NCBI GenBank assembly: GCA_033182465.1 | Contig: CP137325.1 | Coordinates: 1,984,001 to 2,048,000, forward strand | DNA length: 64,000 nt | Reading direction: 5' to 3' | Source of the DNA: Sanghuangporus weigelae | Taxonomy: Eukaryota > Basidiomycota > Agaricomycetes > Hymenochaetales > Hymenochaetaceae | In this document: positions 42,528 through 53,923 of the stretch, in pieces | Position numbering within the stretch: the first letter of the stretch is position 1 | Layout: each line of letters begins with the position of its first letter | Position numbers and translations under genes: made by a program | The notes under the pieces: model-generated | Told to the model about the DNA's origin: nothing | The model's input: the letters and a program-made list of their open reading frames with translations, nothing else | The model's database searches: none

Positions 42528-43943
42528 TCAGTAATGGAGCATAGCTGAACAGCATGCGGAGAGCGGGAAGGCAGCTCGCTACGCGACCAAACCATGTTGC
42601 GTGTTTAATACTGGGGACCGAGAACTCTACTTCGAGAAAAGTATGTCCAGGAGGGAGTGAAGAGACAGAAAGCGTCACGGTTTTTTGCCCATGTTTCCCA
42701 TGTTTAGACTAGAAAGAAGGCACTAGTCTTGCAGCTTGATCACCGATGCCGAGAAGTTTCCGACGTCAAGGGACAAGACAAGTGACGCTGACCACGAACA
42801 GTTTAGGACCGTGCGTGGAAAAGGACGTCAAAGTGATATAGTATGCATCGTATCGGCAAGCTAAGACGTCTAGAGAGAGGGAAATTGCGGTAGCCAAAGA
42901 CTTGGCCTTGGTTCTGACCAAATTCTTCGACTGATAAGTGGCGAGATCAGATAAAACCACAATTTCGTTATGTGAAGTTGGAGATGTGCGATGAAATTTA
43001 GTCTGCTTACCATTTTCGCTAGTCACATTATGCTTTGTGTCATTTCAGTATGCACTTTCTCATACCATATCTTGATGTTTTGGACTCCGATCGATTCAGA
43101 AGAAGAGCAGGTGGATCTGCGATCGGAATTGTAGTCGATACTTCCAGATGAACCATTAAGATGGAATGCATTGCATAGAAGTCCAAGATGCTCGAATGAT
43201 CGCTGACGCAGCAGTTTCACCTCATTCGAGGCTCCTGAAGAATGGAGGGTGTGCCACTTGAATCATAGAAACTTATAATATTATCTGTCCGATCTCCGAG
43301 TTTTGTTGACACGGTACAAGCATGCTTTTTATTCTTCATCACTTCCTGGCCTCTGCTGATCTCGACCACTTGAATTCAAACAGAGTGAGCCGATCTCCAT
43401 CGGGGAGACGGAAATACCTTCGACCAGCACCATATGTCTGCTATGAAGCCAACAGCTTCTACGAAAAGAAACGATACTTTAAATGCGGCTGTGCATTCCA
43501 GTAATTCTGAGCCTGCGTGGAAGACACACTTCAAATGAGTATTGCAAGGAATCACGTTCATGCTGGAGAAGCAATTATGGAGATTTTTCGGTTAATACTT
43601 CTGGATGTTCCTTGTTGCCACCAACCCTAAGGAGGACTAGAAAGCTATAACGAGCAGATCCTCTGAACAAATGGACCGTACACTTTTTCAAGGCCTTTTC
43701 ATCTCAGCAAGGAAGCAAGGTCGCTGGTCTGCCGCTTGGATTTCAGTATTTACCCTCAGTAAAGCTCTTCTCGGTAAACGTCTTTTGAACTGAAGGAGCA
43801 CAACGGTTGTGGGAGATTCAGAGTTTACCATAACATAAGAGTCTGCATAGACTCCTAACTTGCACAGATCTAGTCATTGCGAGCGAGCGAACTTCTCATT
43901 ATGTTGTTCAATGACTTGTTATACAAAGAGGACAATATAGCCA
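42528..43943. other. Spacer of module C between kinase and small gene
   Basis: This corresponds to the spacers of modules A and B with deletions. A short block around 43690-43780 (AGGTCGCTGGTC, then AAAGCTCTTCTCGGTAAACG) resembles the 3' end of the small gene of module A (32520-32600), suggesting a small extra duplication or remnant. No gene is supported. Confidence 0.45.
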
Positions 43944-44390
43944 TTAGCCATGCACTTCGTGTTCTATATGCTCCCCAAAGCTCCAGTCAGAAAATGTCCT
44001 CCAGCGTCCCTCCATCTCCTCCATATATCCATGTCCTTCGAGCAAATCAAGTATTTTCCTGATATCGGCGTCATTTGGATCGAACGGAATCGGTTCGAAC
44101 TTGTCGATCGTCTCTTCGTCTGAAAGGGGCTTGTAGAAGACACCAAGAAAATATCCTCTGTAGAATCCATCTCTTTTGATGGCTCCAGGGACGTCGACGC
44201 CCTTCGGAATGACGATGCCTTGAAGGAAGCCAACGCGATTTTCCTCAATCAAATCAATAAGAGCCGATATGCCGTTCATCTCATTCATCTTGGATTTATC
44301 CCTTTTCTCGTCGAACTTATAGAATTTGGTCCCAAATTTGACGAGCTGCTCGTTCGTAAATGTAAAGCCACCCGCTTTAAAGCTGGACAT
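43944..44390 (-). CDS. Small module protein, copy C (148 aa), unknown family
   Basis: The frame opens at ATG 44390 after a GCTTTCAG acceptor. The upstream exon is clearly open here (about 44500-44447, reading YPDDPIFHLDKYLTAFLRQ to a GTACCT donor), so the real protein is probably longer. Landmarks: FKAGGFTFT, GIVIPKGVDVPGAIKRDGF, RGYFLGVF, ETIDKFEPIPF, GHGYMEEMEGRW, WSFGEHIEHEVHG. It remains fully open although the kinase of the same module is dead, which argues for selection on this gene. Family unknown. Confidence 0.7.
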   Translation of the reverse strand: MSSFKAGGFTFTNEQLVKFGTKFYKFDEKRDKSKMNEMNGISALIDLIEENRVGFLQGIVIPKGVDVPGAIKRDGFYRGYFLGVFYKPLSDEETIDKFEPIPFDPNDADIRKILDLLEGHGYMEEMEGRWRTFSDWSFGEHIEHEVHG

Positions 44391-45216
44391 CTGAAAGCAA
44401 CAAATGAATGTCATAAGAGATCATAATAGTGAAGGTACTTGCCTCAAGAAAGCTGTCAAATACTTATCAAGATGGAAGATGGGGTCGTCTGGATAACTCA
44501 AATGGTCACGTGAAGACCTACGTAAATCCCGTGAACAACGAGCCTCGTATGAATTTTCTTTTCTTTCGGCCATCCTATTGATACTTGAAAAGCACAAATA
44601 TATGACTCCATCATGGATGTTTGCGTGAAGCGTGAAAGTTTATGGACGTGACGTATGTGACTGTAACTACTTGCTGTGACTGTAGCTGTGACTAGTGTCG
44701 AAACACGTGGCCTGGGCCCTGAATGGCTCGTCTCATCGTCGCGTCCGAGCGCCTCCTTGTTCAAACCACCATCTCATCAGACGCTTCCCAGTTTCACCAC
44801 GTCGACCTCATCGTGAAGAATATCAAAAGAGTGCTTTTAGCATACTTCAAACTTGAACTGAACTTTTCGGAAAGTTCGATAATAGAGAATATTAATCTGC
44901 AGGCCTGAACATCGTCACAACACGAGTCGTGCAGGCGCGTGTTCGTTTTCGACCAACAGACAGATTTCGAGACGACAGAGTTCAAATTTATAGAGATAAA
45001 AGGCTTACGGCAACTAGTCAGTTGAATTCGGTGTGCATAAGGGACACCAGACGCTGGCATAGCTTCCCTACACGCCTTTTAATTCATACATGCTCGCTCC
45101 CTAAAAGTAAGCACAGCTCTATTGATCCCTTTCCAAATCTCACAGATGCTATCGATATGAAGTTCCCCTGCTGGACTAGCGACGCACTTCGCTCTCGCTT
45201 GTCTTTAGCTCTCATC
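44391..45216. other. Interval between module C and the F-box gene
   Basis: Apart from the upstream exon of the small gene (to about 44520) no gene is supported. It includes the 5' flank of the F-box gene. Confidence 0.4.
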
Positions 45217-46875
45217 ATGGCTGGTCCGACTGAAACTTGGGACTGGACGCCCTTCGAGGAGACTACGTTGGTCTCACCGACGGATGAAGAGCAGGAAATT
45301 GCATTGGCGGCGGTGTACGTATATACATATTTGCTCTGAAAATCTGAGGATCCTGATCTGACCATCACGTTCAGCGATCCCCGTCCGTTGCATGTAGAAG
45401 TCGTTCGGATTGATGAGGCCATCTCCAAATTGGAAGCGGAGCTTTCTTCACTCAGGCTTCAACGTCTCCAAGTTCTCGCTGAAAATGCGCTCATAAACGA
45501 CGTTCCACCCGAGATCCTAGCACGTGTCTTTGAGCTTGGTGTGCACGAGAATCAGAACCTCCTTCCAGTTATCTCTCTGGTCTCCAAACAGTGGAGGGAG
45601 CTCTCGTTAGCAACGCCAACGTTATGGAGTTACATCGTGTTAGACCACCAGTGGAATTATGGTCGCGGAGCGGAGTTACTGAGGAAGATTCACACGCATA
45701 TGCAACGCGTGCAGGCAGCTCGGATTCATGTTGATCTCGACTTCCGGTACGCCGAGTCTTTAGCAGAGGCGAGATCGATCATGCAAGCTTTACATCCGCA
45801 CCTCTCGCGTTGCTTCTCCTTTCGCGTGTGCGTACCCGACTGGGACTGGATGGCTATCGTAGCGGAGAATTGTGGAAACATGCATGACAGCCTTGAGTCC
45901 ATTGCTCTTCGCATCGATCCAGGAGATAGTGAGGACGCTGCACCTGTTCCCTTACTTACGGGGATATTTCCGAGACTATTTTCCGTGACTCTAGAACAGA
46001 CACCTTTGGCATGCGTGTTCAGTAAAGCTCAAACGCCGGGGTTGCGGAATTTCCATCTTATACGTGATGTGCGATATCATGCAAATCAGCGCATTCGAAT
46101 AGCGTTACGTGAATACCTCGGCGCTCTCACGTCCGCTCCTGAACTTGAGGATGTCCGCTTGCAGTCCGCCATCTTCCACCTTGATGGTTCTGAGGGTGTT
46201 TTCCAACACGCACCCATCCTAACATTAGTTCCGAATCTAACGGACCTTGCAATCTCGTTCCTCGACGCGACAAACGTTGGATTATTCCTTGACACAGTCT
46301 CACTGCCATCGCTGGTTAGGCTAGCCGTTCAGATGGATGCGGGACCAGAAGGTGACAACCTTGCATGGCTGGCGAACCTTTCCACTGCGGCAATGCAAGG
46401 GAGGTTACCTTCATTACGACATCTCGAGTTACGGGCCTGTACAACTGAAGGACCGGCTCTCGCCCCACTAATCCGAGCTCTGCACGGGTTACCCCAACTC
46501 ACCGCTCTCGGTTTGGCCGCACCTCCGTCGGGAATGGTCGGCGCGCGTCTATTCGAACTGCTCGCTTCAGGTCCCGCTTCTGAGTCTCCGGCTGCGGCGA
46601 ACTCAAATGCCCGTAGTATATCCCATACAAGTTCTTGGTTGCTCCCGAACCTGCGTGTATTGAGCCTCAGTGGCTGCCGAGACGTCAGCGGCCACGAAAT
46701 CTTGCGCGTAGTCCGTGCGCGGTTGGCACAGCCTACGTATGCTACCCCAGAACGCGGAGGTGCTGCGCGCATCAGCATGGTTCGGATCGTTCCTTGTTAT
46801 CCGCTTGATCCCGAGGTCGTTGACAGTCTCAAGATGAACTGCGATGAGGTGCGAATCGTCAGTCCGAATCAATAA
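45217..46875 (+). CDS. F-box / leucine-rich protein
   Basis: Two exons (45217-45314 and 45375-46875; donor GTACGT, acceptor TTCAG) encode 532 residues. A short acidic N-terminus (MAGPTETWDW) is followed by a coiled segment (IDEAISKLEAELSSLRLQRL) and an F-box (about residues 70-115: INDVPPEILARVFELG to SKQWRELSLATPTLWSYI). A long region with irregular leucine-rich repeats follows (LRNFHLIR, LPSLRHLELRAC, LPNLRVLSLSGC). F-box proteins of this kind are common in Agaricomycetes and act as substrate receptors of SCF ubiquitin ligases; the substrate is unknown. The coiled segment before the F-box is typical for this expanded group. It ends at TAA 46873-46875 and looks intact. Confidence 0.88.
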
Positions 46876-47775
46876 AGCCGATTTCCTCTTCAGTTCTCTT
46901 CCTGACTGGAGAAAAGATTGTTTTTGATGGTCTTTTCTTACTTTTCTCCACTTGGCTTTTGTATATCACTGCTTGCATCGTTCCTGTGTCTTCCAATCGC
47001 GTGTGCGACTTCCATGCTCTGTGTTTGGACATTGTATACTACTGATCTATTGACACCCTCATGCATATATATCTTCTCGCGTTACCCCTACTGCTGCATC
47101 CATATTTCCAATGTTTAGAAATTCTTTGCCAAATAAGTACAAATAATACTCCCCTGAACGCAGTACGCGTTACGAATTGTGACAGACGCGACAGACGACT
47201 CGGCTGCTTAACTTTCTCGCCTTGCCAGTGACCATCGGGCATGTCACTGAGAACTTCTGTTCCTACAAAAATGACTTGCCGTGGAGCTGGCTTCGTGTTA
47301 GACAAGCGTATTCTCGAGGTCATCTGTGCACCAAACACATTGATACGGTCCGACAGAACTCACTGGCGATCTCGCTTCTACACCGACTAACGTCCGTTTC
47401 TGCACGTCGTAGGAGTTCCACCCAGAACGAACGAAAGTTGGGCAAAACGCTGCAGATTTCAAAGTATGAGCTGACTTGGCCGCCATCATGTCACCATGAC
47501 GAATCGGATTTCGCCAGATAAATTGACTGCATTTTCGACGAGACGAGATTGTTTTATCGACCTCACCACGTGTATCGGACCCGAATCTTCTATTCTTCGT
47601 CCGGCAGCCCGGCATTGAGGCACTTCGTCACGAGATCGTTCCCATGCCGCTTTACTTTCAACTTCGACGTTAGGGGTGCCGATTCTCGCAAGCTACGAGA
47701 ACATATAAATGCTGGCAGCCGGATTAGATTGTCAGTGAGTCTTCCTTGCGGTCTCGCGTTGTAGAGTGCAAGAGA
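46876..47775. other. Intergenic region between F-box and GH27 genes
   Basis: No gene is supported. It should contain the 3' end of the F-box mRNA and the promoter of the GH27 gene. Small frames on both strands lack motifs. Confidence 0.4.
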
Positions 47776-50062
47776 ATGGGGCTTGTCGCCTGGAGCTTCG
47801 CTGATAAAACTTCGTATTTCTTTCTGCTTGCAGTGACATTTGGTGCACAACATGTGTTCGCCCTTGACGATGGTGTCGCAAAGCTTCCAGGTGCGCTCAA
47901 CTCCTCTCTACCATTTGGTTTATCAATATGCTGAAATCTTTGGTAGTACTGGGGTATAACAGTGCGTGCTTTACAGATGTTCCATCCTGAGTTTCTCAGA
48001 GCTCTTACGATGTCAATTTCTCTTGCGGCTAGCATGGAACGCATTTCAGGTAGGTTTTATGGGAAAGACGCGTAGAGCCCAATTTCTCATCCTCTTCTTA
48101 GTGCAATATTGACCAAGATCTAATTCTGACAACGGCAAAACTGATGCAGTCTCTCGGCCTTCAAGTATACTCAGACTCTCCTGCGCTTTGATCTACTCGC
48201 ACATCTAAACTGTTGATAATTGAAGGATGTCGGATATACTCACGTTAATATTGACGATTGCTGGTCGGAAAGGAACAGAACTGAGACAGGCGACCTTGTG
48301 CCAGGTATGTCGTCTTCCACCTCGCATACACTCAGTCTGGTCAATCTTCCATATTCTTCTAAGACAAGGTCCGTTTTAGCGCTGGCATGAAAAATTTGAC
48401 AGACCAGCTCCATGAAATGGGATTGTACGATCTCAATGCTATATCTGAAATACCGAAAAGGCAAACTGACACACCGTCGTTTAGCAATGCGGGTATCTAT
48501 GGAGACAGCGGCTGGCACACATGTGCAGGATATCCCGGTTCATTCCAAAATGAGGCTCGTGATGCGAAGGCTTTCCAAGACTGGGGATTTGACTATTTGA
48601 AGTTTGTTCCTCTTATTTTCGTATGGTTGTTCGCTGATGTACGGAACGCGAAGGTATGACAATTGTGCAAGTGAGCCTCACGTCTGAGTCCTCTATGCCC
48701 TAAATCCGGTCTTATGACTCATCCGATTCTCAGTTCCCTACGATGATATTCTTCGCGAAAACACAATGGGAAGTACGTACCCAGTGCTGATAGTCATGCA
48801 TTCTTTGCCTGACAAAGTCATCTGCAATAGAATATCAACGTATGGCAGATGCTATTGCGGATCTTGCCAAATCGTCCGGGAAGCCGCCCATAATATTCTC
48901 CCTTTGCGAATGGGGCTGGGTAAGAATGACTATTTCCCTGGAATTGCTGTAAAATCAAATTTGCTTTTCTGGTACAGAGCCAGGTTTGGATTTGGGGAAA
49001 GCAGTTTGGCGCGTCCTGGAGAATCACCGATGACATTCAACCAAACTGGCGGTCGCTTGCATCAATCATCAACTTGTACGTTTGATTCTCTTTCAAATCT
49101 AGCGACGACACTCGATTGCAATTAATATTCTCCGTAGTAATTCATTCATCACGATGGCCACCGACTTCTATGGACATAATGATATGGACATGGTACGCCT
49201 GATTATATGTGCGACAGTCTATACACACTAATTGATCAGGTATCTATAGCTTCAAGTGTGAGTTCGTTATTGATTTAAGCAGCTGTCTGTGCTGATCCAT
49301 CGTGTCAAGCGGAAACGGAGATATGACGGTGGATGAGAATAAATCTCATTTCACTGCCTGGGCTCTCATGAAGTCTCCGCTCTTGATCGGCGCAAACGTA
49401 AGTTCCGTAACACAAAGTCAGTCTTACACGATGACCTTACATTTCTTCCTTCGTTTAGTTGTCCGCAATCAAAGATTCCGATCTGGAAGTACTAAAGAAC
49501 CAAGAAATACTTGCCATCAACCAGGACCCTGTCGTCGGAACTAGCATATCACCATTCCGCTGGGGGGTAAACGTGAGTTTGCTTCCATATTGTTTACCAA
49601 ACTTTGTGCTGATGGTTTGCTCAGCCTGACTGGACAAGCGATCCATCGCATCCTGCTGGTTACTGGAGCGGACCGTCTCAGAACGGTACAGTCGTCATGC
49701 TTGTGGGCACAAAAGTTCGCTCCATGTCATCTCTTCGTTCATACAAGTATCCTCTAGCTCAACACTCTTGGCGAGCCGACGGACATGTTCTTCAATCTAA
49801 CTGAGTCGCCCTGGATCCGAGCTGGACGACAGTATTCGGTCAGGGTGAGCATTGCTGTGCTCTTCCTTGCGTGATCGCAAAATAACCTTCGTATTTTCAG
49901 GACCTTTGGACGCATACAGACAATGGAACAGCTGTTCGGAACTTCACGGCAACGGCTGTCGCTCCTCACGGTGTAGTTGCATTATTGCTGAAAGATGCAG
50001 GAGACGAACCTCCTGGGATCGAGCCAAAATGCGCTGTGGGGCTTGAGTGCAGTGCGGGTTGA
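47776..50062 (+). CDS. GH27 alpha-galactosidase, secreted; 5' part doubtful
   Basis: About ten exons read as a glycoside hydrolase family 27 enzyme, which releases alpha-1,6-galactose from oligo- and polysaccharides. ATG 47776 opens a signal peptide ([15 protein letters not shown]) followed by LDDGVAKLP. Then come: [20 protein letters not shown] (about 48103-48166), [13 protein letters not shown] (48228 on), [18 protein letters not shown] (about 48489-48542), the nucleophile motif YLKYDNCA split by an intron (about 48660), [22 protein letters not shown] with the acid/base aspartate (about 49160-49195), [49 protein letters not shown], and a C-terminal beta domain ending ECSAG at TGA 50060-50062. 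The segment normally reading GxNTWNAF appears damaged: only LAWNAFQ is seen near 48033-48051 and its frame to the signal exon is unclear. The exon after NDMDM is also uncertain. It may be a recent pseudogene. Confidence 0.75.
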
Positions 50063-50320
50063 GTGCACCGACCAGAACGGCACAAGAGCCGGAGGTTGAA
50101 TATATGGTTTCCTTGAGGATCACTGCACTACAGACGCATGCCGAATGGTTGATCCTGCTTTATAACGGAGTTTCAATGTATGAGTATGCTAAGTAGCTCC
50201 TTAGAGCTATTTCTTTCCGTTGACAGTAAGAGAGAAATGAAAAGCCAGTCATGAACAACTGACAATGTTCTATTTTGAATTCGCGGCTCGCAACTGCTCA
50301 TATTGCTACCGACCTAATTC

Positions 50321-50470
50321 TAGAACGTGGTTTTGCAACGCACACTACATGGAAGCAAAGTGAAGCAATGGTTATATTAATGCGCATACGACGAGAAACC
50401 ACAGCAAAGCAACTTCAATTTAGAACGTGGTTTTGTGCACACTACGAGGAAGCAAAGTGAAGCAAAGGTT
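50321..50470. repeat. Imperfect direct repeat, 100 bp period
   Basis: TAGAACGTGGTTTTG followed by GCACACTAC and GGAAGCAAAGTGAAGCAA occurs at 50321 and again at 50421 with small differences. It is non-coding and lies between the GH27 gene and the next small gene. Confidence 0.75.
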
Positions 50471-50576
50471 ACATAGATACAGTATACATTGAGAAAGCAG
50501 CTTCAAAGGTAAATCCATCTCAATTCCACTGCAATAAAGGACCCCTTAAGTATCTCATACGACCACATCATAGAGC

Positions 50577-51064
50577 ATGTCTGGCAAGGAATCCACAGGG
50601 AAAGGGAAAGGGAAAGGGAAAGCAAAAAGCGAAGAGCCCCCCGTTCCCACTCTTGACTCGGCGAAGTTCCCTGAGACGACTCTTTACCAGAGATTGGAAA
50701 GAGCACCTGATCCAAAGCAACCTGATACGAACCAACCAGGCTTTCTAAATAAAATCCGCCCTAAAGAGAAGTGAGTTTAAATGTAACATCAGAAAATGAG
50801 AAAAGGATAAAGACCAGTGTCCCTAACCCATTTCATAGTGTGTCTGTGAAAATGCAAATGTCGTACGGCGAAGCGATGTCTAGCGCACAAAGGGAAGAAG
50901 AGAAATCTCGTTCAAGAGGATTCAGAGTCCCAGAAGCGGTGAAGAATCCGATAAAGGCTGCGAAAAGCGAAAAGTTGAGTTGCGACAGTACTACAAGTTT
51001 GCAATTTTCTCAGAAGCTGACAATTTGCCCTTCTTTCGATATAATGTACGTAGAGTCACGGTAG
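50577..51064 (+). CDS. Small basic protein, unrecognised
   Basis: Exon 1 (50577-50770) and exon 2 (50839-51064) join with a GTGAGT donor and a CATAG acceptor to give about 139 residues. The N-terminus MSGKESTGKGKGKGKAKS is very basic; it comes from a GGGAAA run. Next is a Pro-rich stretch (PPVPTLDSAKFPETT), then KMQMSYGEAMSSAQREEEK and RVPEAVKNPIKAAKSEK. No family is recognised. The last 30 codons may be misread if another intron exists. Its 3' end faces the L-fuconate dehydratase gene. Confidence 0.5.
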
Positions 51065-51388
51065 GGTACAACCCGGACGAGGAATTGTGAGCTTTAGACC
51101 CCGTCGAAGTTATGCTTGATCTAACGAATTCCTTCCAAAAGCATTACTATTCAAAAGGACTTTTAAAGATAAGTGCGAGTAGTAACCGTGCATTACGTAA
51201 TTGATTAGTTTATGTAACAAACCAATTCCGTTCGTTCGGTGCTTGATTATTTCTCAAGAAAATCGAAAGCAAAGCGAGGAAGGTATGCACGCATGAAGTC
51301 ATGATGAAACGAAAATTTTCGCAAAATTCCATCTTTAAGAATCAACAAAATCAGGACACTTTTTCATGTGCAAACTGCGACTGCCCCT
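51065..51388. other. Convergent 3' region
   Basis: An AT-rich stretch between the 3' ends of the small basic gene and the L-fuconate dehydratase gene. Nothing else is seen. Confidence 0.45.
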
Positions 51389-52853
51389 TCAACTCTTGGG
51401 ATTCTTCACCCAATACGCCCCATTCGGCCACTCATACTCCTCAATACTCGTCTTGAACATCTCGATACTATACCCTTCCTCGTTCTTATCGGGAACGACA
51501 TACCGGCCTCTTTCGTTAATCTTACACGGATACTTGAAATGCTCGTGCAGATGATCAACGAACTCGAGTACGTTGCGCTCCATCGAACCGCTCACGGCGA
51601 TGTAGTCTATAAGGCTGAGGTGGATGACGTACTCGCATAAACCAACTCCACCTGCATGAGGGCAGACGGGAACTCCGAATTTCAAGGCGAGAAGGATGAC
51701 GGAGAGGACTTCACTCACTCCGGCGAGACGACAGCTGTCGAGCTGTACGACGTCGATCGCGTTGGCTTGGAGGAGCTGCTTGAAGATGATACGATTATGC
51801 GCGTGCTCGCCTGTAGCTACTCCTATTCCGTAGGGTTTGAGCGCGTTCCGTACGGCTGCGTGACCAAGGACGTCGTCTGGAGCTGTTGGTTCTTCGATGA
51901 ACCACGGCTTGATCTCCGCTAGAGATTTGACGTAGTCTATCGCTTCGGGTACGTCCCATACTTGATTAGCATCGATCATGAGCACCGCACCCGTCGGGCC
52001 AGCGTTCTTGCCCTTCAACCCTTCGGAGTTGGGGTCTCGTGGAGGATGACCAGGAGGAAGGAAAGAATGATCGTCAATAACTCGACGAATGATCTTCCCT
52101 CTACGCAAATCTGCTTCTCGATCTGCACCGACTTTCATCTTGAAATGGTTGAATCCTTGTGAAACAGCCTCCCGCGTCAAACGTTCCACTTTCTCGTCCG
52201 AGTAGCCTAACCATCCTGCGCTCGTTACATAAGCAGGATATCCCTCTTTCCGTACTCTCTCCTCTCTTTCCTTCTTCCCGCTTTCTTTGGCTTTCAGCAT
52301 CTCTAACGCCTCCTCAGGCGTGATTGCGTCTGTGATATAGCGAAACGTCGTGGCCCGGACGAATTCTTCCGGAGTGAAGTCTACGACGAGTTTCCATAAT
52401 GGCTTTTTGCGAGAGCGTGCAAACATGTCCCAAAGAGCGTTGGAGACGGCTCCGGTGGCGATGTGTATGATTCCCTTCTCAGGACCAAGCCATCGAAGTT
52501 GAGGATCCGAGAGGAGGAAGGAGAATGCTTGACCCATGTTTGCGAAGAGAGATTCGACTTCCTTTCCGACGAGCTTTTTGGCGAGTTCCTCAATTGCTTT
52601 GCAGACCTACACGAAGCGAACGTGTCAGTTTCTCAGTCACTGAATCAAAAAGTGTAGTACTCACAATATCATTACCTCTCCCGATTGTGAATGTCATGCC
52701 GTAGCCGACAAGATCAGAGTTTGTAAAGAGAGCGACATAGGCGGATGAGTAGTCGCACTCTGTGTTCATGGCATCTGTACCATCTCCTGAAAGAGAAGTA
52801 GGAAAACGGACATCATGCGTCTCGAATCCGGTTATTTTGATCGAGTCCGCCAT
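51389..52853 (-). CDS. L-fuconate dehydratase-like enolase-superfamily enzyme
   Basis: Two exons (52853-52665 and 52606-51389; GTGAGT donor, GTGTAG acceptor) encode 468 residues. The N-terminal capping domain starts [18 protein letters not shown] with [16 protein letters not shown]. In the barrel domain the superfamily residues are visible: FKMKVG with the KxK base (about residue 219), MIDANQVWD (Asp metal ligand, about 272), [10 protein letters not shown] (Glu ligand, about 297), and ATGEHAHN (Glu ligand and general-acid/base His, about 330). HAGGVGLCE and [10 protein letters not shown] follow. This set is typical of fungal and animal (ENOSF1-type) L-fuconate dehydratases, which convert L-fuconate to 2-keto-3-deoxy-L-fuconate in L-fucose breakdown. 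It looks complete and active. Substrate assignment is by family resemblance. Confidence 0.92.
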
Positions 52854-53923
52854 GGCTGAAGCACGCCTGAGGAGGACGAGGAGTGAGGTTGCATGGCTGT
52901 TATATTTTAAGAAAGTTATCGCTGATCAGATGCTCACCCGGAGTTTGCGGCCCGCTTGCTCCGCTCCGACCATCTGCTTGGCTTGGACTCATCCGGTCCG
53001 GTTTGGGCTCTTCCACGCACGGATCACTGTCGGGCACTCAAAAGTCCGTTTTGGCAGAGAGGAGAACAAATCGGGCAGTGAGTAAAAATACGGACAACTG
53101 TATCGAAAATCCGTCAGAACGTACTTCATCACATCACATCGACGGAGATTTTCGATTTTGCTCTACTCAAGCACCAGAGTTCCGTTCATATTTCATCTCA
53201 GTTCCTCGATCCAGGAACGGCAGCAACACAGTCCATCGGGACTTCGACTTGTCCCAGCACAGCAATTTCAAACACGGAAGCGAACTGAAAGATCCTACCT
53301 TATCGCTGGAAAAGACAAAGCTTCGCGGAGGTTCAAATAACACGAGAAATAACACACTGCTCTTCGAGTCGCTTCTTCACGCTCTGAACCCAACAATATC
53401 GTCGGAAGATTTCTTGGATCTAGAAGAGGGTTTTCGAAAGTATGCATTAAGGATAAAAACACTCCAGGAAGAGAATCGTGAAATGTTTGAGGGAGCTTAC
53501 CTTTCTTTGGCATCATGAGGTGCGGGCGCGTCGGCACGACTCTTAATGCGCTCAGATGCTTGACCTGTTTTCATACGAGATAATCCATTGCATTAATAAT
53601 AATAAATATATGCACTACGTTTAGTGTAATGCAAAGATAGATCAAAGAAATGAAAAAAGAATTCAGTGACCAAAAGGAAGTAGACGGAAAGAAAACACTG
53701 CCATTCTATACCAAAGACCAAATTCTGAATTCTGAAATCAGAAATATGTAAGACTAAAGACACGGAATTCAGTAAGTGAATGAAACGACGAAAGGAAAGA
53801 GGTCGAAGTCTAATTAATCGAGTCGCTCTTGCAGGAAAGCATATGTCGATAGATACTTAAACGACTCCGCACGGGTATATAAGTAGCTGAATTGAGTAGA
53901 ATCGAACTGCTTCTGAACTAGCC
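52854..53923. other. Divergent/unknown interval with a long open frame
   Basis: The left part is the promoter side of the L-fuconate dehydratase gene. A plus-strand stretch at about 52883-53518 stays open for 211 codons (including FLDLEEGFRKYALRIKTLQE), but it has no ATG at its start and no known motif. I leave it uncalled. The rest (53540-53900) is AT-rich. Confidence 0.35.

Larger units (their letters stand above)
40850..44520. repeat. Tandem module C, shortened at both ends
   Basis: It starts within the kinase N-terminal exon (homology begins at about 40850, TCTCGATC then AATTCAAG) and lacks the promoter-proximal part seen in A and B. It also lacks about 200 bp after the kinase and has no V-ATPase fragment. 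It ends near 44520, after the upstream exon of its small gene. Confidence 0.75.

Noticed and set aside
52883-53518. 211-codon plus-strand open stretch
   Set aside because: No ATG at its start, no splice support and no recognisable motif; it was noted in the interval entry but not called.
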